Positions 1-10,849 of a DNA stretch of 64,000 nucleotides are shown piece by piece. The stretch is taken from assembly GCF_000204055.1 (NCBI RefSeq), contig NW_006768783.1, forward strand, positions 899,985-963,984, in the 5' to 3' direction. The translations under genes were made by a program, and so were the position numbers. Below the pieces are notes generated by a model. The model saw nothing but the letters and a program-made list of their open reading frames with translations. It was not told where the DNA came from and made no database searches. Within the stretch, counting starts at the first letter, position 1; every line of letters begins with the position of its first letter. Origin of the DNA: Melampsora larici-populina 98AG31. Lineage: Eukaryota; Basidiomycota; Pucciniomycetes; Pucciniales; Melampsoraceae.

Positions 1-3000
1 AAACAAGCCGGACAAGAATCACCTGTTTGCACTGAATGTCTGTCGATCCGAACCGACACAAGCCTTCTACATGCTCTCAACAAGTCTTATGCACGCCCTG
101 ATTTCCGGAAATACATCCGCAATAATTACACTGCTGAGGATGTATATCATGCTGCTCGACAAGATTATCCCGACTTGGATGTAGCTGCTACTAGTCTAGA
201 GAAAGCAACTAAACTTGGAGATAAAGAATTCTTCAAAGTGTTTGCTCATTGAGGAGCAAGCGGAGCATTCAATCACCTTGAAATCTTCAAAGGCCTCCTT
301 AAAGCAGTTGCTGTACGAACTGAGCGGACCGCAGCTGGAAAGGGGACCACTGGGATGCAATTTCAATCTTACTTCGATGACTTTGTGATGACTCTTGCTG
401 CTATGAGTCCAAAAGCTGCTCAATTCTTTACCGAGAACTTCGCTGGTCGTGGTTTACGCAGTCAGCGCCATTTAAGAGCTGCTACTGGAATGCAGCTTGC
501 TCACGGTCTTTGTCAACAAAACTTTACTCGACTGGTGGAAGCTCTCAAGGCGATTGGTTATAATGGTCCTCTTTCATCTGGCTCTGATGAAACAAAGTGT
601 GAACAGACGTTACGAGTCCACAATGACCATGTGGTGGGCGCTCATGGCGGACCTATCAAAATCACATCCACCGAACAATTGACAAAGATGTGTAAAGATC
701 TTTTGGCAAAGAACGAGCTATCTTCAAAGGTGAATTTTTCAGCATTTCACTCTTGTTTCTCATGAACTCAAAACTGACTGTTGCCTTATGTAGATACGAT
801 CATATGTCGTTCAGGTACCTCTGCTCAACATGCCAAGTTATGTAGTTGCCTTACTTCCTAGTCGAGGGAACGAAAATGCAAATGAGGTTGCACAGATGCA
901 CGCCACATTCCTTTCTATGGCAGAAGATTGTGGTTTATCAATCTTGTCGATCGGAGCCGATGGTGCAGCAACCGAAGTCTCAGCACAGGCCAAACTGATC
1001 GACCAGGCCCTCAACCATCTGGAATTCTATTTTGAATCGGTGGACCTTTGTATCAAGATACCTCTGTTTGGACGCCAACAAAAACCACTTATTGTAGTTC
1101 AGGACCCTAAACATGCTCAAAAAACTGGTGCCAATCAAATTCTTTCAGGTGCACGACTCATCTCATTTGGTCTGTACTTTGTCACCATTGGACAACTTGC
1201 CCAAGTCATCGAAAGTGCAAACTCGTCACTCTACCAAAAGGATGTTTTCAATGTTGATCGGCAAGACGATGGCCGAGCATACCGAACGTTCAACAACGAA
1301 ACATTCAAGATTGCAATGGTCCGTGATGGATGTATTGGTCTTGCAGTTTATCTCTACATAATTGGCGAAGCTTGCGATGCTTGGTTGAATCAAACTATGA
1401 GCCATGAAGACCGGCTCTTATCGGTTTTTACATCATATTTTTTTATAGAACGGTGGGAAGAATACCTTCAGGAAAGGCAGAGGGATTCGCCAGGCCTCAT
1501 GTCCTTGGATCGGAATGGAATCTCACACGAGTCTTTCAAGACTTTCAAACATCTAGCGATCTCTTTACTCACATTAATAATAGCACATCGGGAGTATTAT
1601 CCTGAACATCCGCTCATGCCGTGGAAGCACGGAACTGAGGCATGTGAGCATATATTTGGATGGATGCGTGTCATCCTACCCAACTTCACTTTTCTTGATG
1701 CGATGCAGATGATGCCTAAGATCTTCACCATCATCAAGAATATCATGATGAAGAGAGTAAAAATTCCAACTGGTGAACACATCCACTCGGGTAAGTTTTG
1801 TCTGTGCATAAACTTCTGAACCTCACTGATGTTGTTGGTTTTACATTGGTCTAGGGTCTCAATACTCCTGGAATCAAGCAAGTACTGGTAGTCAATGTTA
1901 CGCTCATCTCACCACCTTTCCAAGTGATGAACGGATCAACATCTTGCTATCAATCGCAAAAAGCCGTGCAAAAACCCTCCTTGAGTTCACCGGCATGCAA
2001 GAAAATCGTGATGCTCAGTCGGAGTCCCCTAGTACTTCACAAGTCGATATCGATGATTCGGAAGATCTGTTCCAAGTCGCACCACCTGAAACCTCTACTC
2101 CAACACAACCCATCCTGATTGACGATGATACTAACGAGGCTGTGAAGGAATCTGCAGCAATGGTTGGACGGCGCCACGATCTAGACGGTCAATTAGAAGA
2201 CTTGGGCCTTGACGATGACGCGATCAAGGCGGACTATGTTGCTGCTGGTCAAAAGTCTTTGCAAGAGATGAACGCTAGCAATTCTGCTGTTCAAGTATTT
2301 ACCAATAAAGTTGACCTTACACATGAAGCGTCTGTATCTTTTATCAAATCGGATGGAAAGCTCAATCACGAGATTCTGTTGAATCTTTGTGTGAAGAACG
2401 ACTCACAAGTTGGTAGGAAGAAAGGGAATGAGCGTAGGAAGAAGCAAATTCCCGATCAAAATCCTCCTGCTTTCGATCCTGATGAAACACCCGATAAACT
2501 CGATCCACGGGCCTGCAGCAAGATTGTTGCATCAATTGTAAAAAACGCTGAAGGCCTCGAAAAGGTTGTAGCTAGAATTCACCGATGGAACATGCATGTA
2601 CCGCTGTCCATGCATCGGCTTCAGATCAATTCACCTTCTACTGTGACTATTCCAATGCAAACACTTTTCAATGAAGGGTCAGTGTCAAAAACTAATCCGC
2701 TTGAACCTGGTAAATTTGTCGTGGTCATCAAGAAAAAGGTTTGTCTGTAACTTCTCCATGATCAACTATCTTATATTAATGATGGCTTCTTTGCTTTAGA
2801 ATATGTATATCGGGAAAATTCTTGAGATCTATGCTTACAAAAACGGACATCATGAGTGGCAGATAACTGCTAGCTCTCGCGACAAGATCTCTTATCTGGC
2901 CCTTATGATCTATTACTATGATCCTTCAGCAGTTGGTTTGATGTCTTACCGAGCTGGAGTTTCTCACCGCCTCACCTTTTCGCTCTGTGAATGTGCTAAT

Positions 3001-3171
3001 GTGCACTATATATTCCCAAAAACGACACCTCCCAATCTCAAAGAGATCGAGGGCGATGATGGTGCAATTTGGGTATCTCCAAATGTGAGACCAATGCTCA
3101 CCATCATGAGTAAACCTGAATATATCGCTCATGTCGAAGCTGAATTGGCTGCACAAAAATCTAAGAAATAG
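1..3171 (+). pseudogene. Large transposase-like protein, 5' truncated by the window edge, one in-frame stop
   Basis: Four exons can be read: <1-729, 794-1790, 1855-2738 and 2800-3171, joined by GT-AG introns of about 60 bp with consistent phases. The first exon is open from base 1 except for a TGA at 250-252. The protein (about 1,000 residues visible) has an acidic D in ILSIGADGAA, a DPKHAQKTGANQ motif, and a GTEACEHIFGWMR motif near 1633-1672. This D...DxxH...E spacing recalls the RNase-H-like catalytic core of P-element/THAP9-type transposases; that link is my inference from motif shape. A lysine-rich acidic tail follows, then a compact C-terminal domain in the last exon with several aromatic and Cys residues. 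I do not recognise a named family with certainty. The TGA could derive from CGA. No left terminus is visible, so I cannot delimit its element. Confidence 0.6.
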
Positions 3172-3178
3172 CCTCATT

Positions 3179-3580
3179 TCATAACAATCACTGCCAGCAT
3201 TAAAGAGGTTCCCGGATGGGAATCTGGGTCCCAGGGACCAGATTCCCCTTCTGTTACTGTTACACAGCCTAAGAAATATTGCCTGAGTAGTCATTGTGAT
3301 ATATGTAGTCAATTTTTCAAAATGCTTGTCACAATCTGAGCAAAATTACAACATGTATTACATGTAATTTCCCTATCCAGATGAACAGATAACTGAGCTG
3401 ATGTGTATGTAGCTGATAGCTAAGGATTTACACAGATGTTTGCACATATGTAGCATATGCTTCAAGGCTCAGCTGTGCAGTGCAAGATGATTTCATGACC
3501 ATTTTACTCTCAATCATGTTCCCAGCCTAGGTCACTTTCCCACCTGGGAACCTCTTTAATGCTGGCAGTGAATGTTATGA
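3179..3580. mobile_element. Foldback/MITE of about 400 bp with 35-bp terminal inverted repeats
   Basis: The left arm (3179-3213) and right arm (3546-3580) are inverted copies with a single mismatch visible; the core motif is CACTGCCAGCATTAAAGAGG. The left subterminal region has its own hairpin (3218-3227 with 3238-3247). No target duplication is obvious. The element starts 8 bp after the stop codon of the upstream transposase-like gene, so it may be a separate MITE or the foldback right end of that gene's own transposon. Confidence 0.7.
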
Positions 3581-4026
3581 CATTTTAAAATAGTTTCAAA
3601 TCAATGAATTGTTATCTTCTTCTCTCTCGTTTCCTATAAGAAATACATCAGTCAACCTGAAAAATATATTGAACAGCCTTAGAGTTGATTGAGCAACCAA
3701 AAATCTTTATTTTTTTCGATTTTTTTCCAAAAAATTCAAGTGCCCCAAAACACCCAAAAACAAGCTTTTCAATGTTAGGGATCTGGAGGAATTAATTCCT
3801 GGAAACCTCGAAAACCATCATTTTAGGTTAGGGACCAAAAAGGAATTAATGGCCCCCAAAACCCAAAAAAACACGAATGAATTAGGTGATTTTGCCCGAT
3901 TTTTCATCCCTATGATCTATAGGACTTAGCCGGGGTCCTGACTTACGGCTTATCTCGAAATCTTGGCATGAGTTTGCTCGGTCCTTTTTGCAAAAAAAGA
4001 TCCTCATTATAAAACTTTTTTGTTAC
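3581..4026. other. Non-coding spacer between the foldback and the helicase element
   Basis: AT-rich DNA with poly-A/T runs and a twice-repeated ggaattaat motif (about 3788 and 3841). I see no gene and no clear target duplication at the junction with the long inverted repeat. Confidence 0.6.
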
Positions 4027-4162
4027 ATTTTCAACTCCCGCCAGCCCAAAGATAAAAAAGATGCGCCTCGGTCTTACCTAGCATCCCATAATCTCAGATT
4101 TGCAATAGCATGAGTAATTCTCAAGCTATGAAGCAAAGTCCATCCTGGCTGATACACGGGGC
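4027..4162 (+). repeat. Left long terminal inverted repeat of the helicase element
   Basis: This arm pairs with 10714-10849 in inverted orientation with one c/t difference (near 4038) over 136 bp. It ends inward at GATACACGGGGC. Bases 4027-4030 may match only by chance, because the corresponding right-hand bases belong to the hAT if its 8-bp target duplication is real. The helicase start lies just inside the arm, so the arm may carry promoter function. Confidence 0.93.
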
Positions 4163-4383
4163 CGTACATGACTAGGATATGACTGCGGAGCCAAAAAGAG
4201 CAATTGTGCAGAAAACCCCTCAAGCCCTACCTGATCAAACTGCAGTTTGTGAGTGGTTGTTGTGAGCTTGTGAGTGGTGAGTGGTGCAACCGCCCATACC
4301 AAGTATCATCCTCATCAAAGGTCACGCTCACCTACATATTCTTTCAAACGCCACAAATTAACCTCCAAATCAGATTCTCAAAT

Positions 4384-7188
4384 ATGCTCACACGAAGTCA
4401 AAGCTCCGCGCAGCTCTTTCCCACACGGCCAGCGAAGTCTCTATTACAACGTCCGGTCTTGAAAACTCCGTATCTCAAAGCCAAAGAGGCCAGCCAAGCT
4501 AAGACAGCAATTGATTTTTTTAAGGAGCAGTACAATTACCCTGCCCGGCCCCAGCAGATTGAAACTGCGGTCAACCTTATCAACGACCACACTATGTTCT
4601 TACTAGCAGGCACCGGATTTGGAAAGAGTCGGGTTCCGGAACTAGTGTACCACATGTATGATCCAAGCTATTGTCCTATAGTATTGTGCTTGAACCCATT
4701 GGACTTGCTTGGAGATGATCAGGTGAGATCAACCTTGTAGCTTATCAAGTTTTGGATATCGCTGATATGGACTTTGCCTGTTAGGTATTGGAAAAATCGC
4801 TTGTCGGTCTGAAGGCAGTTAACCTCACTGGAGCAAACTGCACTCGCGAAATATGTGATGTGATCCTCAGGGGCGATTATTCATTTATTTATGTGGTGAA
4901 CATCTCACATTCATAGATTTTATGGTTTTGTGTCTAATACTGATTGTCAAATGTTTATTATTTACTCAATGAATTTTATGCAGAGCCCTGAGGTTGCTTT
5001 GACAAACAACATTTTCGCACAAATGTTCATGGATCGTAGATTTCAAGCCAGGCTGATTCTGAAGGTTGTTGATGAAGCACACATGATATACACATGGGGG
5101 CTTGTGAAGAGTGGAAAAGCTAAAAGGTTGGCAAGCTGTTCAAGAGTTCAAGATACTGGAGCGTTTCGACCTCACTACGGAGAACTTGCTCGTCGGTTTC
5201 TCGCCACCGACAAGGTTCCTCTCCTCCTTATGTCGGCCACATGTACACCACAGGCAATACAAGCTATCCTTTCAAACCTCAAGCTCGATGACCGTGATGT
5301 TAGATTTTGTAGAGCTGAACTGACACGCCCTGAAATACGATTAATCCGAAGGACTTTCAAACGCCCTCTTAAAGCTGCGCTGATAGGTGTATTCGCACAA
5401 CACTCTGTTATCAAAACGGAGGAGATACCGCCGACCCTTGTCTACGCCGGGACCCAAAATGCGACACTCGATTTCCTGCGACTTATCAACATTGCACGTG
5501 GTCAGCCTAGCGAAGCCGGAAACGGTCATTCATCATTTGCTCGACGCTATCATGCCACTACAGTTCCCAAGGCCAAGCTTGCCGCCGTGGAGGCGTACAT
5601 ATCAGGTCTGCTATGTGTAATCTGTTGTACACTTGCTCTTGGTCTTGGCCAGAATTGGCATCGAGTTTGACGTGTCATTGTGGTTGGTCGTCAGGACCCC
5701 TGTAACTTCATTCAGATGGCTGGTCGTAGTGGACGCAATGGCCGTCGTGGCCTGGCAATATTTTTAGTTGAAAACAATAGGACGAACGGTAAGAACTGCG
5801 TGGAGGATTTCATTACACCAACCTTGATGAATGATGACGACCGAATGGATGCTTTTGCAATCACGCCGGTATGTCTGCGTGTTGCTCTGGCAGTAGATTT
5901 AAAGTGAGATTTTTGTTGATATGTTCGTTTTGATGAGGTTGTACCTGACATTTGCTCTCAGATACGGCTATGTACCTCTTAGCTCAGATGTGAGTGTGGT
6001 TGAGGAGGAGGAAAGCCGTCAGCTTGCAGCGGGTATGCCTGCTTGTGATTGTAGTAATTGCTTGCCTGAAGAAGGCGAAGCCCTTTGGGTGGCTCAGAAG
6101 GCTCTCACTGTCATCAACTTTGACGAAGCGATGCAACTTGGCGAGCAGGACTTAATTCAAATGGCCCAATCACTCCCGTTACCACCTCCAGCTCCCGAAG
6201 CGACACTGGAACCCGAGCTACAGATGTGCAGTGTCAGCGATCCCATCAAGGCGTCCAAAGCTCTTGAAGCGCTTGTGAACCAACTTAAGAACACATTTCA
6301 TGATCACTTCTATCAAATATGGCCTAAAAAATCCGAATTTGGACCGTGGAACTACTTCCCAATTGAACTGGCTTGGGAAGTAGCTAAAAATATTGACATC
6401 ATCAACAAACCTGAAGATCTGCGTCGGATATTTGCTAGCGAGATCCTAGATGGGCAGTTTTTGCGCCTTTTTGCAACGTTGACGGAATGGAAAGGCCAGG
6501 CTGCGTCTGAAAAGTCTATTGTAGAAGCAGCCACACGTCGAAAATCAGCCCGCCGCACAGTCACTAAGCCACCTATGTCAGTCGAAGGGGCCGAACTGGC
6601 CAAATTAAAAGACATTGCTGAAAAGGAGGCCAACAAGCAAGCAAAGGTCATTTTTTATTTATAAAAAATGGCTTCACATCGCATCTGACTAGTGTTTTGT
6701 GGTTTCAGCTCGCTGAAAAGGAAAGTCGCGAGCGTCAGAAGATCAAAGACGCAGAAGCCAAAACTCTCAAGAAACAAAGAGAAGCTGTTGAAAAAGCTAG
6801 GGTCGCGGAAATCAAGAAACTAGCTCGCGAGGCCCGGCTGTGCGCTCAAGCAGAACAAAAAGCAAAGAAAGCGATGTCAAAGAAGAGGCCTGGAAGTGAT
6901 CATATTCATACTTCTCCTATCAAGAAAGCAATAATTGCATCGGGCGAGGTAAGCTGCTTAGACTGTGAAACTACTTGACATCAAAATGGCTGATATTCCA
7001 TATATACTTGCAAGATCCCGAAAGAAAACCTCAAATCTACTTCAAAAATTACTCAAGCCAATGATTATCATCAAAAAGATCATTTTACGCTTCATCAAGA
7101 AAATCCCCTTCACCCTCTAAATCTTCATAAGCACACGAGCTTCCCCAGCGAAAGCGGGACAATCAACCCGCGACTGAGTCAACTCTGA
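4384..7188 (+). pseudogene. RecQ-like superfamily 2 DNA helicase with one in-frame TGA
   Basis: Six exons: 4384-4722 (an in-frame upstream ATG exists at 4204), 4785-4895, 4984-5903, 5962-6646, 6709-6948 and 7015-7188, all GT-AG with matching phases. Helicase motifs appear in order: motif I AGTGFGKS, the YVSPE motif formed across the intron-2 junction, motif II DEAH, motif III MSAT, and motif VI QMAGRSGRNGRRG. A Cys cluster (CDCSNC) after the helicase core is compatible with a RecQ zinc-binding region. The C-terminus is a Lys/Arg/Glu-rich coiled-coil-like segment. A single TGA at 5668-5670 falls between motifs V and VI (GQNWHRV-stop-RVIVVGR), where CGA (Arg) would restore the family pattern. 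No other lesion was found. The gene lies inside the long inverted repeats, convergent with the DUF6589 gene; it is expected to unwind DNA during transposition, which is inference. Confidence 0.85.
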
Positions 7189-7577
7189 TCATCTTTATCA
7201 ATTGATACAATCCAACGTTGAAGCAATTGGACACCAAGGCAAGTTCTCGCCCAGTAACTTCCTTTGAGAGGTGATCTCGAGCATATCAAAGGAAGTTTGC
7301 GATTGAAGAATCCGTTATCTTGTTCATGTTTGGTTGGTAAATGATCTTATGACCAGAATGTGATTTCAGCAATTGGATTATCTTTCGTAGCTACATTAGA
7401 ATATCATGAAATTCATTAAATGACTGAAATTTATCTTCCAGTGTGAAGCTTAAAGTTAGCAGCGCACCAGTGGTATATTGTTTGAGTAGCGGTATATGAG
7501 CCTTTCAATATCTGTGCCGTGTCCCTTCATGAGTGAAGATTGATGTCAGCTTTAGATACTTAGATGATGGTTAAACC
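7189..7577. other. Spacer between two convergent transposon genes
   Basis: About 390 bp between the 3' ends of the helicase and DUF6589 genes. AT-rich, no gene seen; presumably holds both polyadenylation regions. Confidence 0.6.
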
Positions 7578-10008
7578 TCATAACTATTGGGTGAAAGAAC
7601 ACCAATACACAATAACAAGCAGACAGCTTACGGTGTTATCATAAACATGTTTGAGATAAAATATATTAATCTCCTGAAACTCATCCATGGGCATCCAGTG
7701 GTTGTCTCTCTCTGTTGATGGAATGAGGATCGAGTGCTTGATTGCATGCGCTAAAGGTGCAGGAAGGTCCTCTTCTAAAAGCAATACCATGCGAGGAATA
7801 TGCCGTGAATAGTGTGAAAGGCCAGTCACCCCCTGGGCCATAATGGACCAGCGCTTCCACATAGCCATTAGACGTCCTATGTCTCCGGCGCGAGTGGCTT
7901 CATGGGCTTCGACAATGGTTCCAAAATCTCTCAAGCAAAGCATCAGATTGTACAATGTTGACTTTTTGGACTGACGGGCATCTTCTATAGCCGAAGAATC
8001 AAAATATCGGGACCAAGCCGTCTCAAGGACTAGTTTGCAGCCGGATTCGGTCGTCATATCGAGATCACTTAAAGTCTCAATCACCTCGCTATAATAACAT
8101 TAAAGATACAAAACATCCAATGATCAGAACACAGTTTGCAAGGATCATCAACTGGAAAGAAACACACCTGATGATGAACACAATATTCGCCTGATGCACC
8201 ATCTGCATTGATCTCATAATAGAATTAAAGTCTTGGGATGCAACCGGCTTGGTATAATCACCTCCCAATTCAAATGACGATCGCCAGGCCCCACTATCCT
8301 CGCTGTCATTGGAATTCCCCCAGTGTAACGCCCATATAGCTTTACTGAAGTTCCAGGTCGTGTGCGCCGCTCCAAAAATGGATAGGATCCATGAGAGGCC
8401 TTCGACTCCGTCAATTGGTGGGCTTAGCTTACCGCGAAGGCTTTCAACCAACTGATTTGATCCAACATCTCCTCCAGCCACTAGTAAGCTCTTTGCGTAA
8501 TCTTCTTTAGACAAGCCTATTTGTGACATGATTGCATCAAAGACTCGGGAAACCCCTTCAGCTGAAGAGTCTGGAGCATCCATCATGCGCAAGAAATGAA
8601 TATTGGGAGTATGAAATTCTATTCGATCGATTTGGGGTGGCCGTAACATTAGAGCTGGTAGGTTTTTTTCTTCAGGTGCATTTGGAAGATGATGAATGTG
8701 CTCTTTGAGAGCTTTGGCGAGCTGACACTTGATGACCTTCTTGAAATGCTTTGACTCTGAAGGAGTTGGGCGGAAGGTTTCAATATTGACGGCCTTCTTG
8801 TTGGCAGCCTTCATTGCGGCCAAAAATGCAGCCAGATTGACCGCTTCTGCTTCACACTTAGCCAAAAGACAAGCACGGACCACGATGTAGAAACCCCAGG
8901 TACCGTGGAACATTTTTGATGAGGTGTCTATACGAGTATTGTGGATGCGTAATTGTATGTCTACATTGTCAAAACACAATAAAGGCATCATTTTGCGATT
9001 GACTTTGAATACCTCCATTATCCGATTTTCTTGCAAGATGCGGAGGGAATCCATTGCTTGAAGTACACTGTCTCGTGAAGATGTCATCCCAAAGACATGA
9101 AGAAATTCATTGACTCGACAAGATACACCTCCAGCCATCAACATGAGGCCATTTTGTAGTGCGGAAGCGTTACTGCGGCGATTGCATGCAAATGCAATCA
9201 TTGAACAAATAGCAACTGGAAGCTTAGGTTCGACACAACATAGAGTAAGTATTAAATCAATGTCTGCAGCCATCAAATCAAGAACTCACCATTGCGGCTT
9301 TGTGGGCCGTGACCTCTGTAGGGGTCAATTTTATGTGCACCAAATTTGCCAATGATAGCACCGCGTCTTCATTGGCCTCATCCTCAGCTTCCAGTGTGTC
9401 TAGTGGGGCCGAAGTGGCATTCAATCCGTTGGAAGTGATGACATTGTCATCATTGTACTGAGTAAGGTCTGGGATCTGAATACCCCCAGATATCTTTTGA
9501 GATATCAAAGCATGCAGGAAGGGCATGCCTTCTTTAATTTGCATGGTACGATGGTCTTCTGATGATTTACTGAAAAAGTCCGGGGTGATATGTTTGGAAC
9601 TGACATATGCACCAGCAGGATACACGCCTCGGGCAACCTCTTGGGAGTTCACAATTGCACTAGCCTGAATACCACAACATTAGTTGAACCCGTATATAAG
9701 TTGTGATAAAGGTAAGTTTATTCACTCACTTCTTCCAAAATGAAGGACTCCCAGTTGGCCTGACCTTCGGTTGAATGCTTCATATTTATGCCTATATGCT
9801 TCAATAAAGTTTTCGTCTTACCACCACCCTGACCATTCTTCATCTGGCAACGGCGATAGGCAATTGATTTGTTATCAGAGGACCAGAATGTAATCATAAA
9901 TTGCTTTGGGTTGAGACCCAGACCGGTCATGTAAGTTAGTGCTTCATTGGTGTGACGGACGATTGCACTTGTTGGCCGCTTTGTGTTGGCTTCAGGCTGT
10001 TGAAACAT
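7578..10008 (-). CDS. DUF6589-domain protein, putative DDE-type transposase of the helicase element
   Basis: Exons read on the minus strand: 10008-9730, 9664-9290, 9221-8168, 8088-7632 and a short last exon ending at 7578. Introns are GT-AG and phases agree; the intron ending at 9222 uses an AAG acceptor. No internal stop was found, giving about 720 residues. The protein has the RSNALQ-type helical motif (here RSNASALQNG), a CFDNVDI motif, a central GGDVGSNQ motif, an AHTTWNFSKAIWALHWG block and a C-terminal MPMDEFQEIN motif. These match what I recall of DUF6589 proteins of fungi and invertebrates; the conserved acidic residues make an RNase-H-like catalytic core plausible (inference). A further upstream exon is possible, because an intron-like acceptor (tttcaacag) overlaps the ATG. 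The last-exon boundary is uncertain. Confidence 0.78.
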
Positions 10009-10713
10009 AGGTAGCGACGTGTGAAGTTTTCAAACAAAAGAGGCACTTGGAATTCTTAAACAATTATCTACTAATATGATATATATGAACTTGTAATTTA
10101 TAAAAAATTATATAAATGCGCTGAGGAAGATGTTTTTGTTTGAGTCGGGGATATGAGAATTTTTTCAAGCAACACATCCTTTATTACTCCCAGCTATTGG
10201 GAATGTACTACTAGGCCAATCCCGTTTGTAACTCGAATAAAATTTGATTATTGCCCACAAAAGTCCACCTTCACCTCAAACGTCTTGCCAAGGGAGAGAG
10301 AGACGTTTTTGTTTACATCGATGTGTTTGTGATCCGTTCGATATCACCATTCTCATGCTCAAACACTTGCACTTCTACACCTATCACTCACATTCATTCA
10401 CGACCCATGTGAGCAATTAGATCCTTTCTTACTCGCTCACTATCATGGTCAAACCTGTAGCAGAATGTGGTCCAGCGGTAACAAACGTCTAAAGACCATG
10501 ATAATCAATTGACGGGCACATGCAAAACATGCTGTCAATACCGTACCGCCGGCTTGGAACTAGGACACAGCTTGGAAGACTGGGATTGGACTAACGGAGG
10601 ATGGGATTGGACTAATCATGCACTAATAATGCATCATGAAACCGCTGTTTTCCCTGTATGCCAAAAGTAAACATTTCAGACGCGCAGCAAATCAAATCAA
10701 TGTAAGTGTTTTA
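10009..10713. other. Internal non-coding part of the helicase element
   Basis: About 700 bp upstream of the DUF6589 gene; likely its promoter. It contains two copies of gggattggactaa near 10582 and 10604. No gene seen. Confidence 0.5.
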
Positions 10714-10849
10714 GCCCCGTGTATCAGCCAGGATGGACTTTGCTTCATAGCTTGAGAATTACTCATGCTATTGCAAATCTGAGATTATGGGATGCTAGGT
10801 AAGACCGAGGCGCATCTTTTTTATCTTTGGGCTGGCGAGAGTTGAAAAT
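10714..10849 (-). repeat. Right long terminal inverted repeat of the helicase element
   Basis: Inverted copy of 4027-4162, starting inward at GCCCCGTGTATC. The segment agagttga at 10838-10845 reappears at 13913-13920, which indicates that a hAT element entered within the last bases of this arm. Confidence 0.93.

Larger units (their letters stand above)
4031..10845. mobile_element. AcademH-like DNA transposon with long TIRs, RecQ-like helicase and DUF6589 putative transposase
   Basis: Inverted copies of at least 132 bp bound the segment and differ at one base in my alignment. Only two genes lie inside: a RecQ-like helicase reading rightward from the left end and a DUF6589-type gene reading leftward from the right end. 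From knowledge of the families, a lineage of Academ DNA transposons that encode helicases (AcademH) is known from animals and fungi; assignment here is inference from architecture. DUF6589 proteins have conserved acidic residues compatible with a DDE/RNase-H fold. The near-identity of the repeats suggests recent insertion, but the helicase carries one nonsense codon. No target duplication was found; the right flank is complicated by a hAT inserted at the terminus. Confidence 0.72.

Noticed and set aside
5607..5670. Short intron removing the TGA at 5668
   Set aside because: The read-through frame matches RecQ motifs V-VI on both sides; splicing at the available GT-AG would lose the motif frame.
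5869..5961. Frameshift in the helicase after the TPVCLRV block
   Set aside because: Using the GTGAGA donor at 5904 and the acceptor at 5961 keeps the frame, so no lesion is needed.
4384..7188. Subtelomeric RecQ (TLO/Y'-type) helicase gene
   Set aside because: The gene lies inside a pair of long inverted repeats with a transposase-like partner, and no telomere repeat is visible nearby.
4384..7188. Helitron RepHel helicase
   Set aside because: The motifs are RecQ-like rather than Pif1-like, there is no HUH Rep domain, and the element has TIRs.
10841..10848. hAT left end at TAGGGG with gttgaaaa as target duplication
   Set aside because: The equivalent right-hand bases do not match; shifting by three bases gives a perfect 8-bp duplication.
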